From: Dyella tabacisoli
GTDB taxonomy: Bacteria > Pseudomonadota > Gammaproteobacteria > Xanthomonadales > Rhodanobacteraceae
Direction: 5' to 3'
DNA length: 64,000 bases
NCBI RefSeq assembly: GCF_003350925.1
Contig: NZ_KZ857174.1
Span: 186,001-250,000 of the forward strand
Shown here: positions 34,548 through 43,254 of the stretch, in pieces
Layout: the number at the start of each line of letters is the position of its first letter
Position numbering within the stretch: the first letter of the stretch is position 1
Position numbers and translations under genes: made by a program
Notes under the pieces: model-generated
Database searches by the model: none
What the model was told of the DNA's origin: nothing
The model's input: the letters and a program-made list of their open reading frames with translations, nothing else

Positions 34548-37500
34548 ATGAATCGGAATCTGCGGGAACGGATTCTGCCGTTCGCCATCGCATCGTTGCT
34601 GATGGCTGGTACGGCGCTGGCACAAAATACTTCTTCGTCATTGAGCGGGCGCGTGCTCGACGCTGGCGGCAAACCGGTGGCAGGTGCCGCGGTGCAGATT
34701 GTGCACGTGCCCTCGGGCACCACCCAGGTGGTGACTACCGACGCGGATGGGCGCTACAAGTCGCAAGGCTTGCGTGTGGGCGGCCCGTTCAACCTCACGG
34801 TGAACAAGGACGGCCAGGCAGCGGCCGAAAAGGATGGCGTTTACCTGCAACTGGCGCAGGAGAGCAGCATTGATCTCAACCTGGGGGCGGGCGCGGCGAA
34901 CGCGACCAATCTGCAGGGCGTGCAGGTGAGTGCGGATAGCTCCAGCGTGGCGATGGCGCAGATCTTTCAGCCGGATGCAAAAGGCATCAGCACCAACGTG
35001 TCGCAGCGTGAGTTGAAGGTGTTGCCCAATCCGAATCGTTCGATTCAGGACATCGCGCGCCTGGACCCGATGATTACGGTGACCAATAAGAGCAAGGGCG
35101 AGATTTCGGCACTTGGCCAGAACAGCCGCTACAACAACATCACTATCGACGCGGTACCGACCAACGATGCGTTCGGCCTGGAGGACAACGGTCTGCCGGC
35201 GTTGAACCAGCCGGTCGCGCTGGATGCCATCGAGGAATACAACATCTCGACGGCGAATTACGACGTCAGCAATAAGCGCGCGGTCGGCGCCAATATCAAT
35301 ATCGTCACCAAGAGCGGCACCAACGATTTTCATGGTTCGGCGTACTACGTTTATCGCAATGCCAACAACATGGTGGGCGAAGATCGCGCCGGCACTACCT
35401 TTGCCGGCTTCAAGCGGCAGTGGACCGGCGGCGCCACTTTTGGCGGGCCGATCATCAAGGACAAATTGTTCTTTTTCGCCAGCGTGGAGCAGTCGAAGAC
35501 GATCGCCGCGGCGCCGAACTTTGGTCCGCTGGGTTCCGGCAAGGGCAATATCGTGCCGATCGCGCAGAGCGATATCGATCGCATCGTGCAGATCGCCAAT
35601 GGTCTGGGCATGAAGCCGGGCGTGGTGAATGCCGCCGGTGCCAATCAGGACGAAAAGCGCGGCTTGTTCAAACTGGACTGGAACATTGCCGATGGCCATC
35701 GCGTCAGCCTGCGCTACGACCGGGTAAAGAGCACGCAGCCCAATCTCAATGGCTATAGCATCTCGTCCACGGCGCCAAGCCTGAGCCTGTCCAGCTATTG
35801 GTTCACCAAGCATCGCGAAAGCACGCAGTACGCGCTGAATGCATACGACGCCTGGACTGACGATTTCTCCACCGAGGCGGCGGTGTCGTATGCCAAGTAC
35901 GACGCTACGCCGGTGCCGTTCGCACAGCAGCCGCAGGTGCGTGTGTACACCAATGGCAATATCAGCGGCAGCACCATCACCGGGCCCAGCGTGAACCTGG
36001 GCGAGGAAGAGTTTCGCCATTACAACGTGCTTGGGGTCAAAAGCCTCAATACGTTCTTTGCCGGCACCTGGCGTATGGGCGATCACAGCATCAAGGCGGG
36101 TTTCGATTTCCAGCGCGACAAGTTCTACAACCTGTTCGGTCGCACCGAATTCGGTTCGTATGTATTCCCGAGCATCGATGCGTTCGCCAACAGCCGCTGG
36201 TTTCAGTACAGCGTGTTCCGCCCGACCGACGGCAATCTGCAAAGCATTGCGGCGCGCTGGACGCTGAACCAGTGGGGCGCGTTTGTGCAGGACACCTGGC
36301 AGATCGGCAACCTGTCGCTGCAATACGGCTTCCGCTACGACTTGCCCAAGGTCGGCAGCGCGCCGTTGGCGAACCCCGCCTTCAATCACGCATTCCCCGG
36401 CGTGCCGAACAACGCCACGATCGACGGCAACGGCTTGTTCGAGCCGCGCGTGTCGTTCAATTACAGCTTCGACGGCGAGCGGGCCATGCAATTGCGTGGC
36501 GGCATTGGCCTGTCCGAAGGTGCACCGCCAGGTGTCTGGCTATCCAATCCGTACACCAATAACGGCATGTCGCTGACCAGTTACTCCGCGGCCAATGGCA
36601 GCGGTTTCTCGGCCGATCCGAACAACCCGTTGATTCCGGCGAATGTGCGCAAGGGCGGCTCGCCTGAAGTGGATGTCACCGACGGCCGTTTCCGCATGCC
36701 GTCGGTATGGAAGATGAGCCTTGGTTTCGATCGCCAGCTACCGTGGTGGAACACGGTATTCACCGCTGAGGTGGAGCATCTGTCCACCCGCGACGGCATC
36801 TATTTTCAAGACCTCAACCTCGGCGCTGCGACGGGCGCGCTGCCGGATGGGCGGTCCAGCTACTGGACTACGCTCGACCCCAATGCCTACCTGGCCACCG
36901 GCAAGGACCCGACCGGCAAAACCCTGTGCGCCACCGCTGACCGTAGCTGTGCCGCGGCCCGCGCCAACCGCAATCCGCAGTTCGGCAATGTGATCTATCT
37001 GAGCAACACCAAGCAGGGACAGGCTACGTATCTGACGCTGAAACTCAGCCGTCCGTTTACGCCTGACTCCGATTGGTCCGGGTCGCTCGGTATAGTTTTC
37101 GGCCGCTCCACCGATGTCAGCTCCGGCAATGAGAAAGTGGCCGCCAGCACCTGGGCCAACGATGCGGTGTACAACCCGAATGCCGATACGGCCGGGCACA
37201 GCAATTTTGAAATCGCTCGCCGCGTGGTCGCTTCGCTGACCTGGCAGCATCGTTTCTTTGGCGACTATGCCACCAGCGTGAGCGCGTTCTACGACGGCCA
37301 CACCGGCCAGCCGTATAGCTGGGTATTCGGCAACGACGTCGACGGCATCCGTTCGGCAGGTTTGTCGGCGCCGCCTGGGCTTATGTATATCCCGCGCCCC
37401 GGCGAGGTGCAGTTCCAGAAAGGCACGCCGCAGCAAGCCATCGATCAGTTCTACGCCTTTATCCAGCGCGAAAATTACTTGAAGGATCACCAAGGCGCGG

Positions 37501-37844
37501 TAGCTCAGCGCAACGGTGCGCGCTCACCGTGGGTCAACGAAGTCGATCTGGCCTTCCGCCAGGAAATCCCCGGCTTGTTCAAAGGCAACAAGGGTGAGTT
37601 GCGGCTGGACCTGTTCAATGTCATGAACCTGCTCAACAAGCGTTGGGGTCAAGTGCGTGACGTGGGTTATCCCTATATGCGTACCCTCGCCAATTTTGCC
37701 GGCGTCGATCCCGCCACCGGCAAATACGTCTACGCGCTGCCCACCGACAAGGCCGGTAACTTCAATGGCGGCGGCTATACGCTGGAAGACGACCGCGCGC
37801 AGTCGCGTTGGTCAGTGCAGGCGACGTTGCGTTATAGCTTCTAA
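34548..37844 (+). CDS. Oar-like TonB-dependent outer-membrane receptor
   Basis: The 1098-residue protein has a signal peptide (cleavage after ALA, residue 25). A carboxypeptidase-regulatory-like Ig domain follows (about 30-105, SLSGRVLDAGGKPVAGAAVQIVHVPSGTT), then a plug (about 135-265, LPNPNRSIQDIARLDPMITV through NINIVTKSGTNDFHGSAYYVYRN) and a long beta-barrel ending in RWSVQATLRYSF with the C-terminal Phe expected of barrels. This is the Oar architecture of Xanthomonadales and Myxococcus, linked to large substrates or adhesion; the ligand is unknown. GGAG precedes the ATG at 34548. A terminator-like hairpin lies directly upstream and a large repeat copy directly downstream. Confidence 0.93.
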   Translation: MNRNLRERILPFAIASLLMAGTALAQNTSSSLSGRVLDAGGKPVAGAAVQIVHVPSGTTQVVTTDADGRYKSQGLRVGGPFNLTVNKDGQAAAEKDGVYLQLAQESSIDLNLGAGAANATNLQGVQVSADSSSVAMAQIFQPDAKGISTNVSQRELKVLPNPNRSIQDIARLDPMITVTNKSKGEISALGQNSRYNNITIDAVPTNDAFGLEDNGLPALNQPVALDAIEEYNISTANYDVSNKRAVGANINIVTKSGTNDFHGSAYYVYRNANNMVGEDRAGTTFAGFKRQWTGGATFGGPIIKDKLFFFASVEQSKTIAAAPNFGPLGSGKGNIVPIAQSDIDRIVQIANGLGMKPGVVNAAGANQDEKRGLFKLDWNIADGHRVSLRYDRVKSTQPNLNGYSISSTAPSLSLSSYWFTKHRESTQYALNAYDAWTDDFSTEAAVSYAKYDATPVPFAQQPQVRVYTNGNISGSTITGPSVNLGEEEFRHYNVLGVKSLNTFFAGTWRMGDHSIKAGFDFQRDKFYNLFGRTEFGSYVFPSIDAFANSRWFQYSVFRPTDGNLQSIAARWTLNQWGAFVQDTWQIGNLSLQYGFRYDLPKVGSAPLANPAFNHAFPGVPNNATIDGNGLFEPRVSFNYSFDGERAMQLRGGIGLSEGAPPGVWLSNPYTNNGMSLTSYSAANGSGFSADPNNPLIPANVRKGGSPEVDVTDGRFRMPSVWKMSLGFDRQLPWWNTVFTAEVEHLSTRDGIYFQDLNLGAATGALPDGRSSYWTTLDPNAYLATGKDPTGKTLCATADRSCAAARANRNPQFGNVIYLSNTKQGQATYLTLKLSRPFTPDSDWSGSLGIVFGRSTDVSSGNEKVAASTWANDAVYNPNADTAGHSNFEIARRVVASLTWQHRFFGDYATSVSAFYDGHTGQPYSWVFGNDVDGIRSAGLSAPPGLMYIPRPGEVQFQKGTPQQAIDQFYAFIQRENYLKDHQGAVAQRNGARSPWVNEVDLAFRQEIPGLFKGNKGELRLDLFNVMNLLNKRWGQVRDVGYPYMRTLANFAGVDPATGKYVYALPTDKAGNFNGGGYTLEDDRAQSRWSVQATLRYSF

Positions 37845-37897
37845 GTGCGCGACTTCTTGGTTTGAATGCTTGGGAGATGGGGTGAGTTGGTCGCAAG

Positions 37898-38250
37898 GCT
37901 GCACCCCCTCCCAGCCTCCCCCTGCAAGTCCCGAAAAGGGGACTCCCTTCGGTCGCAGGGGAGGGGCAAAAGCAGCGCTCGCAGCTTTTGACGTTGCTCT
38001 TGATCTTGCTCTTGACCTTGGGGCCCCTGTGCGTCGGTGAGGGTCGGACGACAAGGCCCGTAGGGGACTCGGCATGGATGCCGAGTCCTTTTCGCCAGTG
38101 CATGGATGCACTGTCGAAAAGCCCGGCCGGCCCTCACAAGCCCGAAGGGCGACGCGCGGGGTGGCCTTCTCTTTGGTTACTTTCTCTTGGCCACTCAAGA
38201 GAAAGTGACTCGGCCTCCGGCAGGAGGTCGAAAGCCCGCCGCAGGCGAAC
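37898..38250 (-). repeat. Large structured repeat, copy C
   Basis: The copy is inverted relative to copies A and D and begins about 53 bases after the TonB receptor stop. Hairpins are H3 38065-38088 (same arms as copy A), H2 38088-38121 (CAGTGCA type), H1 38179-38206 (CTCTT type, as in D) and H0 38214-38227 (CCTCC-GGCA-GGAGG). Its C-rich tail contains an extra nested module (about 37927-37955, GTCCCGAAAAGGGGACTCCC) whose relative occurs at about 60364-60391. The remaining bases up to the aldolase start at 38386 show nothing recognisable. Confidence 0.88.
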
Positions 38251-38385
38251 CAGCGAGCAAAAACCTATATCCACGCGAACACACCACTAACCCCATAGGC
38301 GCTCTTCAAGGCGCTTGTCTGCTTGCCTCAACCTCCCCAATCGCGCCAAGCTCCAGCACTTCACCAAAGCTTGAGAGGTGCAACC

Positions 38386-39402
38386 GTGGCATGGGTAGAC
38401 CTGCGCAGCGACACCGTGACCCACCCCACCCCCGCCATGCGCGCGGCGATGCTGACGGCCGAAGTAGGCGATGACGTATATGGCGAAGACCCCACGGTCA
38501 ACGCCTTACAGCAACGCATGGCCGCTGACCTGGGTTTCGAGGCGGCGCTATTCGTACCTACCGGCACGCAGTCGAACCTGCTGGCCTTGATGGCGCACTG
38601 TGAGCGGGGCGACGAATACCTGGTCGGCACCGATGCGCATACTTACAAATTCGAAGGCGGCGGCGCGGCCGTGCTCGGTTCGATCCAGCCGCAGCCGATT
38701 CCGCATGACATCGACGGCACGCTGCCGTTGGACAAGCTTGCCGCGGCGATCAAGCCGATCGACCCGCATTTCGCGCGCACCCGATTGCTGGCGCTGGAAA
38801 ACACCTGGCATGGCCGCGTGTTGCCGCTGGACTATTTGCGTGCGGCACATGACTTTGCGCGCGAGCGTGGGCTGGCTATACATCTCGATGGCGCACGGAT
38901 ATTCAACGCGGCGGTGGCCGGCGGCGTTCCGGCGCGCGAGATTGCGCAGCATTTCGATAGCGTGTCGGTGTGTTTGTCCAAGGGGCTGGGCGCACCGGTG
39001 GGCTCGGTGTTGCTTGGTTCGGCTGTCGTGGTCGAGAAAGCGCGGCGCTGGCGCAAGGTCGCTGGTGGCGGCTGGCGCCAGGCCGGCATGCTCGCGGCGG
39101 CGGCCGGCTATGCGCTCGATCATCACGTTGCGCGACTTGCCGATGACCACCGGCGCGCTGTCACGCTATCGAGGCAGCTAGGCGATGTTCCAGGTATCAA
39201 GTTGCTTGGCCAGCACACGAACATGGTGTTTATCGATGTGCCGGCTGACCGCCTGCGCGAATTGGACGTCCATCTGCGCGCTGCCAGTGTGCGCATCAGC
39301 ATCGGGTATTTGCCGACGCTGCGGCTGGTGACGCACCTGGATATTGACGATGAGGGTATCGCCAGGACCGTGGAAGCGTTCCGCGCGTTTTTCACCGTCT
39401 AG
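38386..39402 (+). CDS. ltaE: Low-specificity L-threonine aldolase
   Basis: The 338-residue PLP enzyme of fold type I should cleave L-threonine or allo-threonine to glycine and acetaldehyde. It starts VAWVDLRSDTVTHPTPAMRAAM, with GDDVYGEDPTVNALQ, the PLP-stacking His85 in DAHTYKFEGGG, LENTWHGRVLPLDY, HLDGARIFNAAVA and Schiff-base Lys199 in SVCLSKGLGAPVGS. The GTG at 38386 is chosen because family homology starts there and GAGAGG lies 7 bases upstream. It ends 51 bases from the convergent depolymerase gene, with a bidirectional hairpin in between. Confidence 0.94.
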   Translation: MAWVDLRSDTVTHPTPAMRAAMLTAEVGDDVYGEDPTVNALQQRMAADLGFEAALFVPTGTQSNLLALMAHCERGDEYLVGTDAHTYKFEGGGAAVLGSIQPQPIPHDIDGTLPLDKLAAAIKPIDPHFARTRLLALENTWHGRVLPLDYLRAAHDFARERGLAIHLDGARIFNAAVAGGVPAREIAQHFDSVSVCLSKGLGAPVGSVLLGSAVVVEKARRWRKVAGGGWRQAGMLAAAAGYALDHHVARLADDHRRAVTLSRQLGDVPGIKLLGQHTNMVFIDVPADRLRELDVHLRAASVRISIGYLPTLRLVTHLDIDDEGIARTVEAFRAFFTV

Positions 39403-39411
39403 CGCGTGTGC

Positions 39412-39439
39412 CACCTCCCCCTGCCAGCAGGGGGAGGTG
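39412..39439. terminator. 13-bp hairpin between convergent ltaE and phaZ
   Basis: CACCTCCCCCTGC (39412-39424) pairs perfectly with GCAGGGGGAGGTG (39427-39439) around a two-base loop. It serves both converging genes and is a member of the C-rich/G-rich palindromic family seen in other intergenic regions. No T-run follows. Confidence 0.65.
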
Positions 39440-39453
39440 CAAGGCGCTTCGCC

Positions 39454-40707
39454 TCAAGCTTCAGCGCGATCGAACTGCCGAATAAAGTCGCGCACCTGCG
39501 GATAAACCACCTCGCGCCAGCGGCGGCCGCTGAAAATACCGTAGTGGCCCGCACCTTCGATCATCTTGTGCGCACGTCGTTTGGCGGGGATGCCGCTGCA
39601 TAGATCATGCGCTGCTTCGGTCTGTCCACGACCGGAGATATCGTCCAGTTCGCCTTCGATAGTGAGCAGGGCGCTGGTCTTGATTGCACTTGGCTTGACC
39701 CGCTCGCCTGCAACGTCCCACAGGCCGCGCGGCAGCAGGAATTGCTGGAACACCGTGCTGATGGTGTCGAGATAAAACTCGGCCGGCATATCGAGCACGG
39801 CGTTGTATTCGTCGTAGAACTTGCGATGCGCCTGGGCGTCGTCCAGATCGCCACGCAACAGGTCTTGGTAGAAATCCCAGTGCGAGTTGAAATGGCGGCT
39901 GGGGTTCATCGCGATAAAGCCGGCGTGCTGCAGAAAACCGGGATAAACCTCGCGACCGTGACCGGGATAGTTGGTCGGCACGGTGTGAATCACGTTGCCC
40001 TTGAACCAACTCAGCGGCTGCGTGGTGGCGAGGTTGTTGACGCCGGTGGGGTTGCTGCGCGGCTCGATCGGACCACCCATCATGGTCAGGCTGAGCGGGG
40101 TGTCTTCGCCGCGTGCGGCCATCAGCGATACGGCAGCCAGCACGGGTACGGTAGGCTGACAAACCGAGATCACATGTACGTTCTTTGCGCCGATATGGCG
40201 AATGAACTGCTCGATGCAGGCGATGTAGTCGTCGAGATGAAAGCCGCCATGCGACGTCGGCACCATGCGCGCGTCGACCCAGTCGGTGATGTAGACCTTG
40301 TGGTCGGCCAGCAGCGAGCGCACGGTGTCGCGCAGCAAGGTGGAGTGATGGCCGGACAGTGGTGCGACGACCAGTACCACCGGGTCGCTCTTCATCTTTT
40401 CGATGCTGTCGGGATGATCGCTGAAACGCTTGAATCGCTTGAGCTGGCAAAACGGGGTATCGAGGGCGGTCTGTTCGACGACGGCGATAGTGTGGCCGTG
40501 GGCGACGACGTTATGGATGCCGAACTCCGGCTTTTCGTATTCCTTGCCCAGCCGATGGATCAGTTCGTAGCCCGCCGCCATGCGCTGTGCGCCGGGGAAT
40601 TGCGCCATCAGGCTGCCTTGGTCGGTCAACATGCGGGCACTGGCTTGGGCGTAGTAACTCAGCGGACCAAGAAAGGAGCGCTGCCACTCGTGGATCTGAT
40701 AGAGCAT
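39454..40707 (-). CDS. phaZ: Intracellular polyhydroxyalkanoate (PHB) depolymerase
   Basis: The 417-residue cytosolic enzyme is predicted to hydrolyse amorphous PHB granules. It starts MLYQIHEWQRSFLGPLSYYAQ and has the family's lipase-box-like motif with cysteine as nucleophile (SVCQP, Cys183, the same number as in the Ralstonia eutropha intracellular enzyme). Candidate acid and histidine lie in EGELDDISG and EGAGHYGIFSGRRWRE. Length and motif spacing match PhaZ1-type depolymerases (about 420). No PHA synthase, phasin or other phaZ partner occurs in the window. The start codon is inferred from the family N-terminus. Confidence 0.93.
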   Translation of the reverse strand: MLYQIHEWQRSFLGPLSYYAQASARMLTDQGSLMAQFPGAQRMAAGYELIHRLGKEYEKPEFGIHNVVAHGHTIAVVEQTALDTPFCQLKRFKRFSDHPDSIEKMKSDPVVLVVAPLSGHHSTLLRDTVRSLLADHKVYITDWVDARMVPTSHGGFHLDDYIACIEQFIRHIGAKNVHVISVCQPTVPVLAAVSLMAARGEDTPLSLTMMGGPIEPRSNPTGVNNLATTQPLSWFKGNVIHTVPTNYPGHGREVYPGFLQHAGFIAMNPSRHFNSHWDFYQDLLRGDLDDAQAHRKFYDEYNAVLDMPAEFYLDTISTVFQQFLLPRGLWDVAGERVKPSAIKTSALLTIEGELDDISGRGQTEAAHDLCSGIPAKRRAHKMIEGAGHYGIFSGRRWREVVYPQVRDFIRQFDRAEA

Positions 40708-40830
40708 CGGGGAGGGCCGGGGTGTTCGAAAGACATGATCTTAGCTGGTTTGGTTCTGTCGTGCTGCGCTGCCGCATGAGTGAGGCGTCAGCTCAAATCA
40801 AGTGCTTAGACCAGCTTTCAGATCAGCCGG

Positions 40831-41322
40831 TCAGATCAGTCGAATCTCAGTACCGGCCGCGACATCGTGCAAGGCGCGGCGGCGGCGGTCGACCAAGCCG
40901 AATGCGAACCATAGGCCCCAGGCCATCAGCACCGCCCATAGCGCACCGCGCAAGCCGAGCCACGGGTGCAGCTCCAGCAACAATATGGGCAGCGCGGCGA
41001 CGATCAGCCGAATCAGCGCCTGTCGCAGCGAGGGTTTGCCGCCATCGTTTGCAGTGACGCGGATGCGCCAGGGCCGCATGCCCAGGGTCTGCCCGCCGCG
41101 CAGCCACGAGGCGATGAAATAAGCCGAAATCGTCAGGTACTCCACCGGCTGAAACCACCAGGTCAACGGTTTGCCGTGCGCGTCGAATAACTGGCCGCCG
41201 GTAAGCAATTGGCAGAACAGACCCGTGCAGGCGGCTATCGCAATCACCGCAAGCAAGTCATAAACCAGCGCGAGCAAACGGCGCCAAAGCGGGCAGGGCA
41301 AGGATTGAGTCGCTGTATTCAT
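40831..41322 (-). CDS. RDD family membrane protein
   Basis: The 163-residue protein has the RDD arrangement: an early Arg and Asp in WRRLLALVYDLLAV (first helix), a second helix SAYFIASWLRGGQTLGMRPWRIRV, a third in the LIRLIVAALPILLLE region and a terminal Asp in FGLVDRRRRALHDVAAGTEI. Family roles are poorly defined; some members act in ion exchange. The ATG at 41322 fits the family start; an in-frame extension to 41385 overlaps xerD. It is divergent from xerD with 26 bases between start codons. Confidence 0.88.
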   Translation of the reverse strand: MNTATQSLPCPLWRRLLALVYDLLAVIAIAACTGLFCQLLTGGQLFDAHGKPLTWWFQPVEYLTISAYFIASWLRGGQTLGMRPWRIRVTANDGGKPSLRQALIRLIVAALPILLLELHPWLGLRGALWAVLMAWGLWFAFGLVDRRRRALHDVAAGTEIRLI

Positions 41323-41348
41323 GAGTTCGCTTGCGTCGGGCGCGCGCA

Positions 41349-42278
41349 ATGGCCAGCATCGCGCAGATGAAAGAAGAAGCCGCAAGTATTACCGAAGCCG
41401 ATCAACAGAGCATCGCTGCCTTTATCGAGCGCATATGGTCCGAAGACGGTTTGGCCGATCAGACACTCGAAGCCTATCGGCGCGATCTGGAAGGCTTGGC
41501 TCGGTGGCTGGCCGGGCGTGGACGTGGTTTGCAAGCCGCCCGGCGCGAGGATTTATCGGCCTATCACGGCAGCCAGCCGGTGGCGGTGCGTTCGATGGCG
41601 CGGCGGCAGTCGTCGTTTCGCCGTTACTACGGCTGGCTGGTGCGCAACCAGGCGGGATACGAAGACCCCACCTTGCTGATCGAGCGCCCGCGCATGCCGC
41701 GCGGCTTACCCAAGGCCTTGGCCGAGCGCGAGATCGAAGGCCTGTTGAATGCGCCGGATCTTGCCGGCACCCTGGGTTTGCGCGATCGCGCGATGCTGGA
41801 GTTGATGTATGCCTCGGGCCTGCGTGTGTCCGAGCTGGTCGACTTGCCATTGGCCGGGCTCAATACGCGCCAGGGCGTGCTGCGCGTTACCGGCAAGGGC
41901 GGCAAAGACCGGCTGGTGCCGGTAGGTGAGGTGGCGCTGGAGCATATCGAGGCTTATCTCGCCGGCGCACGGCCGGTGTTGGCCAAGGGCAAGCAACCGC
42001 CGGCGCTGTTCTTGAGCCAGCGCGGCGAGGGTATGACGCGGCAGATGTTCTGGACCCTGGTAAAGCGTTACGCGATCAAGATCGGAATCAACCCCAAGCG
42101 CATCTCGCCGCATGTGCTGCGGCACTCCTTCGCTACCCATCTGCTCAATCACGGCGCCGATCTGCGCGCATTGCAAATGCTGCTCGGCCACAGCTCGCTC
42201 AGCACTACGCAGATCTACACTCTGGTAGCGAAAGAAGGCTTGAAGCGGCTGCATGCGCAGCATCATCCCAGGGGGTGA
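41349..42278 (+). CDS. xerD: Tyrosine recombinase XerD
   Basis: The 309-residue recombinase of the XerCD pair resolves chromosome dimers at dif. The N-terminal SAM-like domain spans about 20-110 (AFIERIWSEDGLADQTLEAYRRDL). The catalytic set Arg159, Lys183, His255, Arg258, His281 and nucleophile Tyr290 matches E. coli XerD with a constant offset of 11. The choice of XerD over XerC rests on this match and on dsbC following, as in E. coli. The ATG at 41349 is preferred; a TTG at 41331 is also in frame. The C-terminus ends 97 bases before dsbC. Confidence 0.95.
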   Translation: MASIAQMKEEAASITEADQQSIAAFIERIWSEDGLADQTLEAYRRDLEGLARWLAGRGRGLQAARREDLSAYHGSQPVAVRSMARRQSSFRRYYGWLVRNQAGYEDPTLLIERPRMPRGLPKALAEREIEGLLNAPDLAGTLGLRDRAMLELMYASGLRVSELVDLPLAGLNTRQGVLRVTGKGGKDRLVPVGEVALEHIEAYLAGARPVLAKGKQPPALFLSQRGEGMTRQMFWTLVKRYAIKIGINPKRISPHVLRHSFATHLLNHGADLRALQMLLGHSSLSTTQIYTLVAKEGLKRLHAQHHPRG

Positions 42279-42375
42279 ACACGCCGTTTTGACAAGCGGT
42301 TACGGCCATTTGTGCGAGAATCGAACCCTTCCGCCGGCAATCCTGTGTGCGGAACCGATGCAAGCGAGGTTTGCG

Positions 42376-43134
42376 ATGTTGAAGAAATGGATGCTGGCCC
42401 TGTGTGCCGGTGGTTTCGCGCTCGGTGCCTGCGCGGCCGACGATGGCGCTACCGCGACGAGCCCCGAGGGCGTCGTGCGCCAGGCGTTGTTCGGGCTTGC
42501 TCCCAAAGCGCAGATCGACTCGATCAAGCCGTCACCGCTGCCGGGCTTTTATCAGGTGATTGCCTCCGGCCAGTTGGTCTTTGTCAGCAACGACGGCAAA
42601 TACATGGTGAATGGCAATGTGGTTGATCTGAGCAGCAAAAAAGACGTCAGCGATGCGGCCTGGGCCGATTTTCGCAAGGCCGAGCTGGCCAAGTTGCCGG
42701 TCGCCCAGCGCATCGTGTTCGCGCCGGCCAACCCCAAGCACACGGTGATCGTGTTTACCGACGTCAACTGCGGCTATTGCCGCTCGCTGCACGAGCACAT
42801 CGGCGATTTCAACAAGGCGGGTATTGCGGTGGAGTACATTGCCTGGCCACGCGAAGGCGTCACCAGCACCTCCGGCAAAGAAACGCCGACGTATACCGAG
42901 ATGTCGTCGGTATGGTGCGCGGCCGACCGCAATGCAGCCTTCAGCGCCGCCATCAAGGGCGCGCAGCCCAAGCCGGAGAGCTGCGCGAATCCGGTCAAAG
43001 ACCAATTCAATCTTGGCCTCAAGCTAGGCATTACCGGTACCCCGACCATCATTGCCGCCGATGGCAGCATCGTGGGCGGTTATGTCACGGCAGATCAATT
43101 GCTTAAGGCGTTGGATAAGCGCAAGAGCGGCTGA
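42376..43134 (+). CDS. dsbC: Thiol:disulfide interchange protein DsbC
   Basis: The 252-residue periplasmic disulfide isomerase has a signal (residues 1-20), an N-terminal dimerisation domain (about 25-95) and a thioredoxin-like domain with CGYC (132-135) in FTDVNCGYCRSLHEH. It also has a second cysteine pair (WCAADR and PESCAN) and the cis-Pro loop GITGTPTII. The signal ends FALGACAADD, where LGAC could serve as a weak lipobox (Cys19), so membrane anchoring is possible. GAGGT lies 5 bases before the ATG at 42376. Its position after xerD follows the conserved xerD-dsbC order; recJ is not next. Confidence 0.93.
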   Translation: MLKKWMLALCAGGFALGACAADDGATATSPEGVVRQALFGLAPKAQIDSIKPSPLPGFYQVIASGQLVFVSNDGKYMVNGNVVDLSSKKDVSDAAWADFRKAELAKLPVAQRIVFAPANPKHTVIVFTDVNCGYCRSLHEHIGDFNKAGIAVEYIAWPREGVTSTSGKETPTYTEMSSVWCAADRNAAFSAAIKGAQPKPESCANPVKDQFNLGLKLGITGTPTIIAADGSIVGGYVTADQLLKALDKRKSG

Positions 43135-43205
43135 TTGAAACCGGCGCTTTTCTTCCCTCGTTGCTATTTGCGCAGGGGGGAAGGAGAGCGGCGGCCGGCT
43201 TGGGG

Positions 43206-43211
43206 TACAAT
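43206..43211 (+). promoter_or_regulatory. Candidate -10 box upstream of purL
   Basis: TACAAT, one base from the sigma-70 consensus, lies 43 bases before the purL ATG in the 120-base gap after dsbC. No good -35 hexamer is visible at 16-18 bases spacing, so this is tentative. Confidence 0.35.
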
Positions 43212-43254
43212 GTGCGACTTCTTCGCCGCATAGCGCGTTAGCGCCGGTCCCCGC

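Noticed and set aside
34638-36491. 617-codon frame antisense to the TonB receptor
   Set aside because: It lies wholly inside a well-supported receptor gene, and its low-complexity Arg/His/Ala-rich translation is a shadow.
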